Below are positions 4,724 through 5,891 of a stretch of 5,891 bases of DNA, piece by piece. The stretch comes from DASWIV01 sp036397475 (GTDB taxonomy: Bacteria > JAJVIF01 > JAPKYR01): NCBI GenBank assembly GCA_036397475.1, contig DASWIV010000140.1, positions 1 to 5,891 on the forward strand. Direction: 5' to 3'. The number at the start of each line of letters is the position of its first letter. Positions within the stretch are counted from its first letter, which is position 1. The notes beneath the pieces are model-generated. The model saw nothing but the letters and a program-made list of their open reading frames with translations. It did no database searches and was not told where the DNA came from. The translations under genes and the position numbers were made by a program.

Positions 4724-5891
4724 ATACTCCAACCATCGGACCACCGATCAATCCATGAACTGTTTCATGCCACGATTCATTTAAGGTCGGATGAGCCTGG
4801 ACCACATGAGCGAACTCATCGACAGTTGCTCCCATGGTTATTGCTGTGGTCGCGGTGGCGATTAGATCGGACGCGGACGGTCCTATCGCCGATGCTCCGA
4901 TGAGTTTTTTGTCCGTTGGATTTTCAATCAGCTTGGAGAAGCCGGATGTTTCCCCGTCGATTATCGCTTTTCCAATACTCCCGAATGGAACTTTTGAAAT
5001 TTTAATCTCCCCGAATCTTTCGCGTGCTGACTTTTCGGTCATGCCCACACTCGCGACTTCAGGCTGGAAATAGGTGACTTTGGGGACAAGATCGAAATTT
5101 AATCCCGGACGATCCAGCCCCGCGATTTTTTCAACTGCGATTATTCCTTCGGTTGACGCTTTATGCGCGAGCATGGGACCCTTCGCGCAGTCGCCGATAG
5201 CGTAGATGTTTCCGACTCCAGTGTAGAGATTTTCATCGTTTACCATAAATCCCTTATCGAGATTCAATCCGATTTTTTCAAATCCGCAGTTTTCTGTAGA
5301 TGGCGCACGTCCAACAGCGACAAGAACCATGTCTGTTTCGATCCGGAATGTATCGCCTCCATCGCGTGGAACTACATCGGCAATTACAGCACCATCTATT
5401 ACATTGAGTTTCTCAACACTTGAGCGCACATGATATTTTATTTTTTTCTGTTTGAGGATCGCGGCGAGCTCAGCGGATACGTCTTCATCCTCGAATGGAA
5501 GAACATTATCGAGAAATTCAACAACAGTTACATCGACCTTGAATGCATTGAAGACGTAGGCGAATTCGCACCCGATAGCTCCCGCTCCTACAATTAAAAT
5601 TCTCTTCGGCAGTTCGGACAAATTTAATGCGTGGTCGGACGTGATTACTTTTTCTCCATCGATTGGAAGCGACGGCAGTGATTTTGTTTTTGATCCTGTC
5701 GCGATAATGAAATTTTTCGCAGTGATGGATTTTCCATCGACAACGATTGTCTCCGTGTCCCTGAACTGCCCGAACCCATTAATGATGTCGATCTTATTCT
5801 GCTGCATCAGCAGCTCGACACCTTTGCGGAGCTTGATTACACACCGTTCCTTGTATTTATTGACGCCGGTCCAGTCGAAATCGACTTCCTT
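4722..5891 (-). CDS. lpdA: Dihydrolipoamide dehydrogenase (E3), N-terminus beyond right edge
   Basis: The last 389 codons are present and the frame stays open to the right edge. This flavoenzyme reoxidises dihydrolipoamide on the E2 or H protein of 2-oxoacid dehydrogenase or glycine cleavage complexes and reduces NAD+; it is cytoplasmic. Counting from the first codon in view, visible motifs are ATGS at 64-67, the NAD-binding GAGAIG at 102-107 with Glu125 at the end of the second strand (favouring NAD over NADP), VGRAP at 193-197, the second FAD motif YAIGD at 230-234, and the dimer-interface catalytic motif HPTLNE at 367-372. E3 proteins are about 460-480 residues, so roughly 75-90 residues are missing, including the first FAD motif and the CxxxxC disulfide. 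The internal ATG at 5805-5807 is not the start, because the 28 codons before it read as normal E3 sequence. No E1 or E2 gene is visible. Another member of the disulfide oxidoreductase family is possible but less likely. Confidence 0.93.
   Translation of the reverse strand, partial: KEVDFDWTGVNKYKERCVIKLRKGVELLMQQNKIDIINGFGQFRDTETIVVDGKSITAKNFIIATGSKTKSLPSLPIDGEKVITSDHALNLSELPKRILIVGAGAIGCEFAYVFNAFKVDVTVVEFLDNVLPFEDEDVSAELAAILKQKKIKYHVRSSVEKLNVIDGAVIADVVPRDGGDTFRIETDMVLVAVGRAPSTENCGFEKIGLNLDKGFMVNDENLYTGVGNIYAIGDCAKGPMLAHKASTEGIIAVEKIAGLDRPGLNFDLVPKVTYFQPEVASVGMTEKSARERFGEIKISKVPFGSIGKAIIDGETSGFSKLIENPTDKKLIGASAIGPSASDLIATATTAITMGATVDEFAHVVQAHPTLNESWHETVHGLIGGPMVGV

Noticed and set aside
5163..5423. 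An 86-codon plus-strand frame
   Set aside because: It is antisense to conserved motifs of the dihydrolipoamide dehydrogenase.
5805..5807. Internal ATG as the start of the dihydrolipoamide dehydrogenase
   Set aside because: The reading frame continues to the right edge with sequence typical of the family, so the gene is cut by the window rather than short.

Overview
The window looks like ordinary chromosome from a Gram-negative-type bacterium. Two predicted lipoproteins carry lipoboxes, one long protein has a Sec signal peptide, and several starts have purine-rich Shine-Dalgarno sites. GC content is moderate by eye. Domain choice (ZU5-like lipoprotein, stand-alone PPC-like repeats, DUF5658-like membrane protein) would suit an uncultured FCB-group or deltaproteobacteria-like lineage, but that is a guess. 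I see no tRNA, rRNA, CRISPR array, insertion sequence or phage gene.

Left half, minus strand. A secreted, very acidic 507-residue protein (1402-2925) consists of a signal peptide and four tandem PPC-like beta-sandwich repeats joined by Arg/Asp/Asn-rich linkers. It has a good promoter (2957-2984) preceded by a 7-bp direct repeat with a 10-bp period, and its own terminator (1352-1384). Downstream on the same strand, past that terminator, lies the start of a lipoprotein with a ZU5-like domain (1-1146). Its C-terminus lies beyond the left edge.

Middle, plus strand. Divergent from the PPC-repeat gene is a tight three-gene operon: a TPR-type lipoprotein (3102-3836, GTG start, no visible Shine-Dalgarno), a small three-helix DUF5658-like membrane protein (3844-4191), and a four-helix membrane protein with a clear internal duplication (4196-4645). 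Gaps are 7 and 4 bases, and the operon ends at a strong terminator (4693-4723). This looks like a small envelope module of unknown function and is the least characterised part of the window.

Right end, minus strand. The last 389 codons of a dihydrolipoamide dehydrogenase (E3) gene converge on the operon. Its stop codon lies within the T-tract of the operon terminator. The FAD-binding N-terminus and the redox cysteine pair are beyond the right edge.

There is no clear evidence of a new defence or mobile system. The best leads are the unequal cysteine pattern in the PPC repeats, the duplicated four-helix protein with its operon partners, and the possible near-leaderless start of that operon.
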